From: Sphingobium vermicomposti
GTDB taxonomy: Bacteria > Pseudomonadota > Alphaproteobacteria > Sphingomonadales > Sphingomonadaceae
NCBI RefSeq assembly: GCF_011762025.1
Contig: NZ_JAASQR010000001.1
Span: 496,001 to 560,000 of the forward strand
Reading direction: 5' to 3'
Length of the DNA stretch: 64,000 nucleotides
The notes under the pieces: model-generated
What the model saw: only the letters and a program-made list of their open reading frames with translations
Told to the model about the DNA's origin: nothing
Databases searched by the model: none
Position numbers and translations under genes: made by a program
Part shown: positions 28,081 to 36,096 of the stretch, in pieces
How positions within the stretch are numbered: the first letter of the stretch is position 1
Layout of the letters: every line of letters starts with the position of its first letter

Positions 28081-28656
28081 TTAGCCGACGAGGAAGTCTG
28101 CTGTCAGATCCTCTACCTCATCGATGTCGAACTGGAGACCTGGACGAACGACCTCGACAAAGGGCAGCCTGTGACGGGCTGCTTCATCCCGATGTGCCGC
28201 AAGGCTGCCTTCGCCATAATGGAAGCGGAACGCTGCTGCCGCCGGGAGCGGTAGGGATAAAGCATTCGTACCCCGACCGGCCCGATCGGGCGCAGCAGCC
28301 AGCGCATCTGATTGGACATTGATCAGCGCCGCAACATCATCCGCCGTTATCAGTGGCAGATCCGCCGACAAGGGGATCAGCCGGTCGACCCCAGCCCTCG
28401 CCGCTGCACATTTTGCACTGGCAAGCGCAGCATTAAGGCCATGCCCTGCGTCGGGGAGCAGAGGAACATTTTCCGGGAGCCCATGGCGCGACGGGCCAAG
28501 GATCAGCACCTTGCCTCCAACCGCGCTCGCCGCTGTGAAAGTGCGCTGCAGCATGCTCGCTACCAGCGCGCGTCGTCCGGCTTCATCGAGCGCAGAAGCC
28601 AGCCTTGTCTTGCAATCCGCGGGCGCCTTGATCGGGATGACGATCCAGCAGCTCAT
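28081..28656 (-). CDS. cofC: 2-phospho-L-lactate guanylyltransferase (CofC/FbiD)
   Basis: 191 residues. Nucleotidyltransferase fold with WIVIPIKAPADCKTRLA at 4-20, LSADLPLITADDVAAL and the family signature RGTNALSLPL. Activates 2-phospholactate, phosphoenolpyruvate or 3-phosphoglycerate with GTP to give the side-chain donor used by CofD; which acid is used cannot be read from sequence by eye. Its ATG overlaps the stop of cofD by 4 bp. Confidence 0.93.
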   Translation of the reverse strand: MSCWIVIPIKAPADCKTRLASALDEAGRRALVASMLQRTFTAASAVGGKVLILGPSRHGLPENVPLLPDAGHGLNAALASAKCAAARAGVDRLIPLSADLPLITADDVAALINVQSDALAAAPDRAGRGTNALSLPLPAAAAFRFHYGEGSLAAHRDEAARHRLPFVEVVRPGLQFDIDEVEDLTADFLVG

Positions 28657-29594
28657 CGTCCGGCAGCGATCCGGTCCGCCAAAGCGAGCGCCGCACGCGC
28701 CACCCGAGCCCGATCGTCAAGCGACACCATAAGCGTGTCCGTCAACTCATGCGGGATGTCGATCCCCTCGCCCCCATCTCGCCCATCCACAATCAGACCA
28801 TCGATGATGCCAGCATAGTGAGCGGCTATCGTGCGATTATTTATCTGGAGGCCAAGCTCATTCATCAATTTCGCCGTGGGTCCCTTGACCGCCTTACCGC
28901 CTACGATTGGGGAGACGGCCACGACTGGCGCGCTCGCGGCGGCCAGCGCTTCCCTGACGCCTGGCACAGCCAAAATAGGATCGACGCTCAACCAGGGATT
29001 GGATGGCGCTATCACGATAGCCCGGGCGCTGGGACTGGCGATCGCCTCGATCACGCCCGGAGCCGGTTTCGCCTGCTCCGCGCCATCGAACCGGATCGCC
29101 CGCACCGCAGGGGCACAACGCTGCTCAACGAAGTAGCTTTGGAAGGCGAGTTCACCGCTGTCGGTAATCACATGCGTTCCAACCGGATCGTCACTCATCG
29201 GCAGGACGGAAAGACCCAGTCCCCATGCGGCAGCGAAACGGCCGGTGACGGCACTTAAGGTCTCTCCCCTCGCCAGCAGGTGGGTGCGCAGGACATGAAG
29301 CGCCATGTCGCCATCGCCGAGCAGGAACCAATCCTCTCCTCCCAACGACTTCAGCGCATCCATGAAGCTCCAGCTTTCGCCTTCGCGCCCCCAACCCTGC
29401 GCGGCGTTCGCCTTACCCGACAAGGTGTAGAGCAGCGTGTCGATGTCCGGGGAGATGGCAAGGCCCAGATGGCGAAAATCATCGCCCGTATTGACGATCG
29501 CACTGATATCATCAGGCGCGGCCACTTGCATCAGGCCCAGCACAAGCTTGGCCCCGCCAACCCCGCCAGTCAGGACCGTAATACCCTCGCTCAC
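28653..29594 (-). CDS. cofD: 2-phospho-L-lactate transferase (CofD/FbiA)
   Basis: 313 residues, full length. Motifs in order: VLTGGVGGAKLVLGL (7-21), IVNTGDDF, GDGDMALHVLRTHLL, LPMSDDPVGTHV, SNPWLSVDPILAVPG and VSPIVGGKAVKGPTAKLM. Transfers the phospho-acid from its GDP-linked donor to FO, giving F420-0 or dehydro-F420-0. Overlaps both cofE (4 bp) and cofC (4 bp), so the three enzymes are probably made in fixed ratio. Confidence 0.96.
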   Translation of the reverse strand: MSEGITVLTGGVGGAKLVLGLMQVAAPDDISAIVNTGDDFRHLGLAISPDIDTLLYTLSGKANAAQGWGREGESWSFMDALKSLGGEDWFLLGDGDMALHVLRTHLLARGETLSAVTGRFAAAWGLGLSVLPMSDDPVGTHVITDSGELAFQSYFVEQRCAPAVRAIRFDGAEQAKPAPGVIEAIASPSARAIVIAPSNPWLSVDPILAVPGVREALAAASAPVVAVSPIVGGKAVKGPTAKLMNELGLQINNRTIAAHYAGIIDGLIVDGRDGGEGIDIPHELTDTLMVSLDDRARVARAALALADRIAAGR

Positions 29595-30334
29595 CGGAAG
29601 AGGTCCTCTTCCAGTGGACGGACGAGGGCTGAAGCGCCGACGTCGCCGAGCGGTAAGGACAGGCCTCGGATGAGGACGGCGGGGACCCCTTCGGCTCCTT
29701 CGCCCATGGCCAGCGTGGCTGCAGTGGCGATTTGGTCGGCGAGCGCGATCTGGGTGACTTCCAGGCGGCGACCGTCCCGATCTAGCTCCCCCCTGCGATC
29801 TACGAGCGAAGGCAGGCCCGATGCGCCAAGAGCTACACCCACGACCCCATGGCGCCAGGGCCGTCCAAAGCTGTCGGAGATCACCACCGCGAGCGCGCCG
29901 CCCAACGCGGAGCGGAGCGCTTGCGCCGAAGCGTCGGAATCTTCAGGGAGCAGCAGCACATGCTCCTCGCCTGAACCGGTATTCGACCGATCGATGCCGC
30001 TGTTCGCCATGACATGGCCAAGGCGATGGCGCGTGATCAGCACATTGGGCGCGGCACGGACCACGCTGGCGCTCTCGCGGAGGACCAACTCTACAAGGCG
30101 GGCATCCTTACGCACATCTTGTGAAAGCCGTATCGCTTCGGGACTTGCTTCCACCGTTTCAAGGTCCACCAAGCGGCCTTCTGCCTTCGACACAATCTTC
30201 TGAGTGACGACCAGGACATCCCCGCTCGCGGGGGGCCAAAGTCCGGCGCGCTCCAAAGCGTCGTGGAGAAGGACGGAAAGTTCGTCCCCCGGGCCTATCT
30301 CCGGCAGATCAGACAAGGGATAAATTGCGATCAT
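29591..30334 (-). CDS. cofE: Coenzyme F420-0:L-glutamate ligase (CofE)
   Basis: 247 residues from ATG at 30334 (AGCAGG upstream); an open frame extends to 30436 but gives a basic tail without homology. Family motifs: LLHDALERAGL, VLVVTQKIVSKAEGR, ISDSFGRPWRHGVVGVALG and ATAATLAMGEGAEGVP. Adds gamma-linked glutamates to F420-0. It lacks the C-terminal flavin (nitroreductase-like) domain that is fused to CofE in mycobacterial FbiB and reduces dehydro-F420; no separate copy of that domain is in the window. Confidence 0.95.
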   Translation of the reverse strand: MIAIYPLSDLPEIGPGDELSVLLHDALERAGLWPPASGDVLVVTQKIVSKAEGRLVDLETVEASPEAIRLSQDVRKDARLVELVLRESASVVRAAPNVLITRHRLGHVMANSGIDRSNTGSGEEHVLLLPEDSDASAQALRSALGGALAVVISDSFGRPWRHGVVGVALGASGLPSLVDRRGELDRDGRRLEVTQIALADQIATAATLAMGEGAEGVPAVLIRGLSLPLGDVGASALVRPLEEDLFR

Positions 30335-30477
30335 GCCTGCTCTGTAGCTGGAGTGAGTTCCAGAGGATATACCCCTGCGGATGCTTCTAAAGCGCAGGAA
30401 TAGCCGCCGACTTGATGAGGATGGCCGGCGCCGCACAACGACGCCAACTCAACCCCTTCGCGAGATTGTGAACGCGC

Positions 30478-31356
30478 TCAAATTCCCAGGGCTTCGCGCG
30501 CCCGTGCAATCTCATTGGGGTCCGCCGTGGTCGGAAGAAGCATAAGATCATCGACACCTGCGGCGCGGGCACCGGCTACGGCTGCGCGTAGATTATCGAC
30601 GCCATGGCTTGTCGATGTTTCGAGGAACGCCGAGTCAACTCCGTAGGGCTTGAGAAAGTCAGCGAGAAATTCGGTGAGCTGCGACTGTGGATCATCGCCC
30701 AGCGCGAAGAAAACGCTGGATGAAAAATGCGGCGTGTCCGTTCTGCCGGCGTCCTTCCATCCCTGGACGACCCGCTGCCGCTGCTCGCCGACGCGTTCAG
30801 GATCGAAATGCATCGCATGGCTGCCCTCCATCACTCCCGTCGCCCATTTAGCGGCGCGGGCGATCGCCTTCGGCCCTTCGACACCGGCAATGATCGGTAT
30901 GCCACCGGTTTGCACCGGCGCTGGGCCGATAGGGTAATGCCCTTCGACAGGTGGCACTTGCGCCCATATCTTCTGCATCGTTTCGACCTGTGCGTCCATG
31001 CGCTGGCGCCGTTGTTCAAGCACTCCTCCCGTGGCTGTATATTCCACGTCGTGAGCGCCGATGCCCACGCCAAGCGTGAGCCGACCACCACTTAGGACAT
31101 CGATCGTCGCCACCTCTTTGGCGAAAAGCGCGGCATTCCGGACGGGAAGAATGGCGATGCCCGACCACAGCCGGACACGCTCAGTCATGGCCGCTGCCGC
31201 TGCAAGTTGCACGGTGAGCGCCCAGCTCGATGGATAGACTGCGCGATCGAAGGTTGCCAGGCCATCCCATGGACCTTCATCAATGTTGCGGTACCAGGCA
31301 ATCTCCACATCGCGGCTGCGTGGCGAGCAAGTGGGCAGCGACATGGTTATATGCAT
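30478..31356 (-). CDS. LLM-class oxidoreductase, probably F420-dependent (2)
   Basis: 292 residues from ATG at 31356, 8 nt after GGAGG; ATG at 31362 is too close to that site and 31389 lies before it. Luciferase-like barrel: WALTVQLAAAAAMTERVRLW, IAILPVRNAALFAKEVATI, GGRLTLGVGIGAHDVEY, GGIPIIAGVEGPKAIARAAKW, and C-terminal VDDLMLLPTTADP. It is the first gene of the F420 cluster, 143 bp before cofE. Different from LLM enzyme 1 in most positions, so the two probably have different substrates. Confidence 0.87.
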   Translation of the reverse strand: MHITMSLPTCSPRSRDVEIAWYRNIDEGPWDGLATFDRAVYPSSWALTVQLAAAAAMTERVRLWSGIAILPVRNAALFAKEVATIDVLSGGRLTLGVGIGAHDVEYTATGGVLEQRRQRMDAQVETMQKIWAQVPPVEGHYPIGPAPVQTGGIPIIAGVEGPKAIARAAKWATGVMEGSHAMHFDPERVGEQRQRVVQGWKDAGRTDTPHFSSSVFFALGDDPQSQLTEFLADFLKPYGVDSAFLETSTSHGVDNLRAAVAGARAAGVDDLMLLPTTADPNEIARAREALGI

Positions 31357-31716
31357 TGACATTACCTCCAGACAGTACGCGACTTCCAAGAGGCCGCCGG
31401 CTCAGCTTGGCGAGTTTTATTGAAGATGTAAAAGTGGAAATCTACAACAATTTGTCAGGACCTTGATCGCTGTCAGATACAGAGTTGAGCAGTTCTACAG
31501 GTGAAGGTCTCCTTGTAATTGGGCGCGGCAAAATCCAGTAAGGGCGCGCCGTCATTAACCGGAGTGACGAAGTAAGATAGGGCGCTCCAAGCGGTCTGGC
31601 ATGCCCCAGTTCAAAAATCACGTTCGCTGGGCATTTGTTTATAATATTGCAACTCATTCGCAATTCATTGTATGCCCCGATCGCCTGTCGGGTTTGAGGC
31701 AGGAAATGGGGGTATA
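31357..31716. other. Divergent promoter region, F420 cluster and siderophore receptor
   Basis: 360 bp between the first F420-cluster gene (minus) and the siderophore receptor (plus). Holds a Fur-like box near the receptor (31648-31662). No small gene stands out. No element resembling the TTCC-N7-GGAA operators is present, so the F420 cluster seems to be regulated apart from the glycerate locus. Confidence 0.5.
31648..31662. promoter_or_regulatory. Fur-like box before siderophore receptor
   Basis: TGCAACTCATTCGCA, an imperfect palindrome 55 bp before the ATG at 31717. It matches boxes at 40828, 44768 and 47406 in the pattern TnnnAnTnnTTCGCA or its complement. Confidence 0.55.
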
Positions 31717-33852
31717 ATGATCGGTTCTTTTCATCCGGCCTTCCGGCTGGCTCTGCTGGCGGCTAGTTTTCTTTCTGCTCCAGCGATCGCCCAGGATGCT
31801 GAAGAAAATGCATCAGGCAATGAGACCATCGTTGTGTATGGTAGTGGTATCGGCAGCAATGCGGCTGCCACCGGACTCGACCTGACTCCGCGCGAAACAC
31901 CACAATCACTCACTATAATAACCCGCGAGCAGATTGATGACCAGGCCGCATCGACCATCGCTGACGTGCTGGAGTACACGACCGGCCTGTCCGTAAAGCG
32001 CGTGGATCGTGGCCGGAATCTTCTGTCGGCACGCGGTTTCGATATCACCAATTTCCAGATCGACGGTTTGCCATTCGCTACCGGCAATGTCGGTCTGGAA
32101 GAAAGCAGCACGGTCATTTACGACCGCGTTGAGGTCGTCCGTGGGTCGGTCGGTTTGTTGCAGGGCGCGGGCGAACCCTCAGCATCCATCAACATGGTGC
32201 GTCGACAGGCAGATGCGCGCGAATTCACCGGCACGGTGACGCTGGAAGCGGCATCGTGGGACCATGTCTCGGCCACCGTAGACGTCAGCACGCCTCTGAC
32301 CAGCGACGGGTCGGTGCGCGCCCGTTTCGCGGCGGAAGTCTATCGACAGGATGCCTTCGTCGATCTGGAAAGCAGCAAGGGTTTTACCCTGTACGGCACG
32401 ATCAGCGCGGACGTAGGACCCAGCACGCGGCTGCGCGTAGGTGGCAGTTATCAGAAGGATGAGCGTAACGGCGTGATGTGGGCGCAGTTGCCCTATTGGT
32501 ATGCTGACGGCACCGTTGCAGACTGGTCCCGATCCAAAACCACGGGTGCCGACTGGAACGCCTGGGATACGGCCGAAACATCAGCGTTTCTGACCATCGA
32601 ACAGGATGTTGCCTTAGGCTGGATGCTGAAGGGCGATGTCTCCTATTTCCAGCAGACTGAAGATTCCAAGCTCATCTGGCTGTGGGGTAGCCCGGACAAG
32701 GCAAGCGGGATTGGCATGGACGTCTGGCCCTATTGGTATCTGGCCAAGCCCAAACAGTGGAACCTGAACCTCCAGTTGAAGGGCAACTATCAGCTGTTCG
32801 GCCGGAGCCACGAACTGGTTGTGGGCGCGATGTACAATCATCTGAAGACGGGCTGGACCAACCGTGACCCCGATGCCGCTACGGTCGCGCCGGTCGGTGA
32901 CTTCAACGCATGGGACGGCAGCTATCCAGAGCCCACATGGGGACTACGCTACCGCATGAGTGGCTTCGGCACGACGAAGCAGACCGCTTTTTACGGCGTG
33001 ACCCGGTTCCGGTTGCTTGATCCGGTGAAGCTGATCCTTGGCGGCAGGCTCAGCAGTTGGGTGCGGGATGAGGAAGAGGCGCTGTATACGGCGGAACCGT
33101 ATCGCCTGAAGAAGAACGTCTTCACGCCCTATGCGGGACTGGTGGTCGATCTGAACAAGTTTCTGTCCGCCTATGCAAGCTATACCAGCATCTTCAACCC
33201 TCAGACGGTCCGCGATCGCGAGGGGCGCTATCTCGACCCGTTGGAGGGCGCCAATTATGAGGCAGGCCTGAAAGCGGATCTTTTGGACGGCCGTTTGCGC
33301 CTGTCGGGCGCGGTCTTCCGCATCGAACAGGATAATTTTGCCGTCCCCGACATTGGCTATTTCGTGCCCGGCACCACAGACGTGGCGTCAAAGCCTGCTA
33401 TGGGAACGGTGTCTAAAGGGTATGAATTCGAGATGCAGGGCGAAGTGTTGCCCGGGTGGGATATCAGCGCGGGCTGGAGCCACTTCAAGGCGACGGATGC
33501 TGATGGCATCGACGTGCAGGCGCATCAGCCACGCAAGGTCTTCCGCATGGCCACGAAATATGAATTTGGCGGAACGCTGGACGGATTCAGCTTCGGCGGT
33601 TCTGCGCGTTGGGAAAGCCGTCCGCCCCAGACGGCGGCGAATCCCGCTACCGGCGAGACGGAAAAAGTAGGGCAGAAGGCCTATTGGCTGGCCAATTTGA
33701 TGGGGGCTTACGACATTGATGATCGGCTGTCGCTTCAGATCAATGTCAACAACGTCTTCGACAAGCGCTACTATAACACCAACAGCTGGTTCGGCGGCTA
33801 CATCTATGGTGAACCGCGCAATGTCCGCGCGACTTTAAGTTACGGCTTCTAA
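31717..33852 (+). CDS. TonB-dependent siderophore receptor (FhuE-like)
   Basis: 711 residues from ATG at 31717; the earlier ATG at 31672 would place 15 extra residues before the signal peptide (RLALLAASFLSAPAIAQ). TonB box IVVYGSG, plug motifs LDLTPRETPQSLTIITREQ, DVLEYTTGLSVKRVDRG, ARGFDITNFQIDGLP and RVEVVRGSVGLLQGAGEPSASIN, then a barrel ending LSYGF. The plug sequence is typical of hydroxamate receptors such as FhuE. Outer-membrane ferric-siderophore uptake, probably iron-repressed through the Fur-like box. No siderophore synthesis genes are nearby, so it likely takes foreign siderophores. Confidence 0.93.
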   Translation: MIGSFHPAFRLALLAASFLSAPAIAQDAEENASGNETIVVYGSGIGSNAAATGLDLTPRETPQSLTIITREQIDDQAASTIADVLEYTTGLSVKRVDRGRNLLSARGFDITNFQIDGLPFATGNVGLEESSTVIYDRVEVVRGSVGLLQGAGEPSASINMVRRQADAREFTGTVTLEAASWDHVSATVDVSTPLTSDGSVRARFAAEVYRQDAFVDLESSKGFTLYGTISADVGPSTRLRVGGSYQKDERNGVMWAQLPYWYADGTVADWSRSKTTGADWNAWDTAETSAFLTIEQDVALGWMLKGDVSYFQQTEDSKLIWLWGSPDKASGIGMDVWPYWYLAKPKQWNLNLQLKGNYQLFGRSHELVVGAMYNHLKTGWTNRDPDAATVAPVGDFNAWDGSYPEPTWGLRYRMSGFGTTKQTAFYGVTRFRLLDPVKLILGGRLSSWVRDEEEALYTAEPYRLKKNVFTPYAGLVVDLNKFLSAYASYTSIFNPQTVRDREGRYLDPLEGANYEAGLKADLLDGRLRLSGAVFRIEQDNFAVPDIGYFVPGTTDVASKPAMGTVSKGYEFEMQGEVLPGWDISAGWSHFKATDADGIDVQAHQPRKVFRMATKYEFGGTLDGFSFGGSARWESRPPQTAANPATGETEKVGQKAYWLANLMGAYDIDDRLSLQINVNNVFDKRYYNTNSWFGGYIYGEPRNVRATLSYGF

Positions 33853-33865
33853 AAGCCAGACATAC

Positions 33866-33894
33866 GATCCGGGCAGGATCAACCTGCCCGGGTC
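33866..33894. terminator. Hairpin after siderophore receptor
   Basis: 12-bp stem GATCCGGGCAGG / CCTGCCCGGGTC with one G-T pair and a 5-nt loop, 14 bp after the stop codon. The following bases are only moderately T-rich (ATTCCATTCT). Confidence 0.6.
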
Positions 33895-34059
33895 ATTCCA
33901 TTCTATCAGGTTCGACCTGGAAGCGGACGATTATGAAGAACCGGGCAGTCTAAAGTTGGGGCCGCATGATTGACGCTAAGCATCTGCGTAGGGTCGATTT
34001 CACATTTCTTACGACCCACCACGCATCCTAAACGTTTGGCATCTCTTCCCTTTTTTCCC

Positions 34060-34320
34060 TCATTGACCAAACGCCGGACGCAACACATGCCGCCCCTTCT
34101 TCTCGATCGGCCGCAGGGCCAGCGGTACCTCCATCGGCTGGATTTCAGAAATGGGCCGCTTCCCCAGCACAGGAAAGACGAGCTGATAAACCAGCGTCTC
34201 TTCTTGAACCGTCCTTGGGCATCAAGTCCGTCAATCCGAAATTTCAATCTCCATAGCCGGCTGCCATTGGGCTGGAACGGACAGGCGTGGACGGCGACAA
34301 ACGCACCTAGCAGAAAGAGT
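34060..34320 (-). pseudogene. Decayed P4-type tyrosine integrase
   Basis: Minus-strand remnants in two frames. First FQPNGSRLWRLKFRIDG (about 34240-34290), the N-terminal DUF4102-type arm; then in a shifted frame VFPVLGKRPISEIQPMEVP and ALRPIEKKGRHVLRPAFGQ (34060-34210), the central SAM-like region. The catalytic R-H-R-Y part is absent and the second fragment ends in a stop. It starts about 60 bp after the 3' end of tRNA-Thr on the same strand, the standard position for island integrases. Nonfunctional. Confidence 0.8.
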
Positions 34321-34381
34321 GAATTTTTAGGAGATTTCCGCCGTTTTTTCAACCTGAAGTGGATGCTGGCGGAGGGGGTAA

Positions 34382-34457
34382 TGGTGCCGCTTACAGGACT
34401 CGAACCTGTGACCCCCGCATTACGAATGCGATGCTCTACCAACTGAGCTAAAGCGGC
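34382..34457 (-). tRNA. tRNA-Thr (CGT anticodon)
   Basis: 76 nt including encoded CCA. Acceptor stem GCCGCTT pairs with AAGCGGC; D arm AGCTCAGTTGGTAGAGC; anticodon loop TTCGTAA (CGT, reads ACG); T arm CACAGGTTCGAGTCCTGT. An integrase remnant lies just downstream, so its 3' end probably served as an attachment site. Confidence 0.97.
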
Positions 34458-34641
34458 GTTGGTCGGGCAGATAACAGCGGATGATGCGTAGGACAAGCGG
34501 GCAATGCATTCGCCTGGACCATCTTTCCGCCCGACCGACTGGCCGCTGATAGGGGCGGCGCGCCGTCTTCACGGCATGTTTACCATCCCATGGCAGTGTC
34601 GAGTCTCAGGAAAAGCTTATTCTGGGCTAAGGATCGACCCA

Positions 34642-35919
34642 ATGGACACTCTGCGAGGGCATGACATCGTCAGCGAGGCGGACGATTTCGATCATGTCGG
34701 CGACGCAGCCATCGAAACCCCTGCGGCCATCGGATCGGATGAGCGGCGGATGCAGGTGCGTGCCTATAATTATTGGGCATCGCTGCTGGGGGACAGGGCA
34801 CTGCCCTCGATCGAGGATTTGTCGCCCGCCGACCTGGAGGATTTCGGTCCGAACAGCGTGTTGCTGGATTTCAGCGCAGGGATTGAAAATCCCGCCATCG
34901 TATATCTGGGTACGGCGTTGCGTCGGGAATGCGCGATTACGGGGTCAATTCAGTACATCAAGGACGTGCCGCCCCGTTCTCTCGTCTCCCGCCTGACCGA
35001 CCATTATCTCCAGATCATCGCGAACGCCGCGCCGATCGGATTTGAAGCCGGATTCGTCAACCAGCGCGGAGCGGACATATTATATCGGGGCATATTGATG
35101 CCCTTTTCATCGGACGACGAAACGATCGATTTCGTCTTCGGCGTGATCAGTTGGAAGGAATTGGCCAGCGACGAAGTCGCCGACGAGATCGGACGTGAAG
35201 TGGACGCTGCCCTGCGCTGTTCCGCTGCTCCCGGCACGGTGACGCCGATCTGGGCGGATGGACCAGCCGCCGATGAGGATGACATTAGCACGCTGGACCT
35301 TACGGGCATGGAAAGCCCCGCCATCGACGCGCCTCTGGCCGACTGGCTGGCGCTGGCTCGCGACGGCGTGGAGCAGGCCCGTACCAGTGAAACTCGCAGT
35401 CACACCGCGCTCTATCGCGCCATCGGGTTCGCCTATGATTTCGCGCTGGCGGCTGAGGCAGCGCCGGACGATTATGCCGAAATGTTGAGTGACGCCGGGA
35501 TCAAGGTCCAGGCGCGCACGCCACTGACGGCGGTGGTAAAGCTCGTCTTTGGCGCGACCTATGACAAGACCCGGCTTACGGAATATGCGGCTGCGCTGGA
35601 CCATGCGAAAGCTGCGGGACTGGCTGTCGGCACCTTCGCCGACTATCTGGCAAGCTATGATGGCGGCCTGAAAGCCCTCATCCGCGACGAACGCAACCAG
35701 CGCCGCAGCAATGCTCCCGCTCGCCCCGACCGCAAAACAACGGCTCGTGCCGCGATGAAGGCCGCGGCGGCGATTGACCCAGTCGCCATCGCCACGGACG
35801 ATGATGGGCTGGCAGTCGTCGTCACTCGCCGCGAGGCGGACGGCACGCTCGCCATCGTGGCAGTTCTGCCAGACGGTTCCGACCTTGGCCAGCGGGTGAT
35901 CATGGCGGCGGCGGCCTGA
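34642..35919 (+). CDS. PAS_5-domain protein upstream of glutamate dehydrogenase
   Basis: 425 residues from ATG at 34642 (TAAGGA upstream); the open frame begins at 34504 but that part has no homology features. Residues about 30-165 resemble the PAS_5 domain (VRAYNYWASLLGDRALPSIEDL, FGPNSVLLDFS, ECAITGSIQYIKDVPPRSLVSR). The rest is Ala-rich and helical, without a known output domain. Proteins of this kind usually sense redox or small ligands. No transmembrane segment. It lies 177 bp before the glutamate dehydrogenase gene on the same strand; a functional link is possible but unproven. Confidence 0.75.
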   Translation: MDTLRGHDIVSEADDFDHVGDAAIETPAAIGSDERRMQVRAYNYWASLLGDRALPSIEDLSPADLEDFGPNSVLLDFSAGIENPAIVYLGTALRRECAITGSIQYIKDVPPRSLVSRLTDHYLQIIANAAPIGFEAGFVNQRGADILYRGILMPFSSDDETIDFVFGVISWKELASDEVADEIGREVDAALRCSAAPGTVTPIWADGPAADEDDISTLDLTGMESPAIDAPLADWLALARDGVEQARTSETRSHTALYRAIGFAYDFALAAEAAPDDYAEMLSDAGIKVQARTPLTAVVKLVFGATYDKTRLTEYAAALDHAKAAGLAVGTFADYLASYDGGLKALIRDERNQRRSNAPARPDRKTTARAAMKAAAAIDPVAIATDDDGLAVVVTRREADGTLAIVAVLPDGSDLGQRVIMAAAA

Positions 35920-36096
35920 ACAGGCCGGGCAAGCTCGCATCTTTATTCTAGCCGTAAGTAATTTTATTACCATGCTGGGTTGAGACTCCGGCTTGGGTGA
36001 CGCATATTGCCCTCCGCCGGAGGAGGGAGTGCGGCCAAACCGCAACCTTCCCCGTGCCAGCGCAAGCGGGCCAGTCTCGTTGGGAAGAGGTTGCGA

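Noticed and set aside
33906..34496. 196-codon minus-strand frame including AQLVEHRIRNAGVTGSSPVSG
   Set aside because: The N-terminal part is a translation of the tRNA-Thr gene, a common false gene; only the downstream integrase pieces within it are meaningful.
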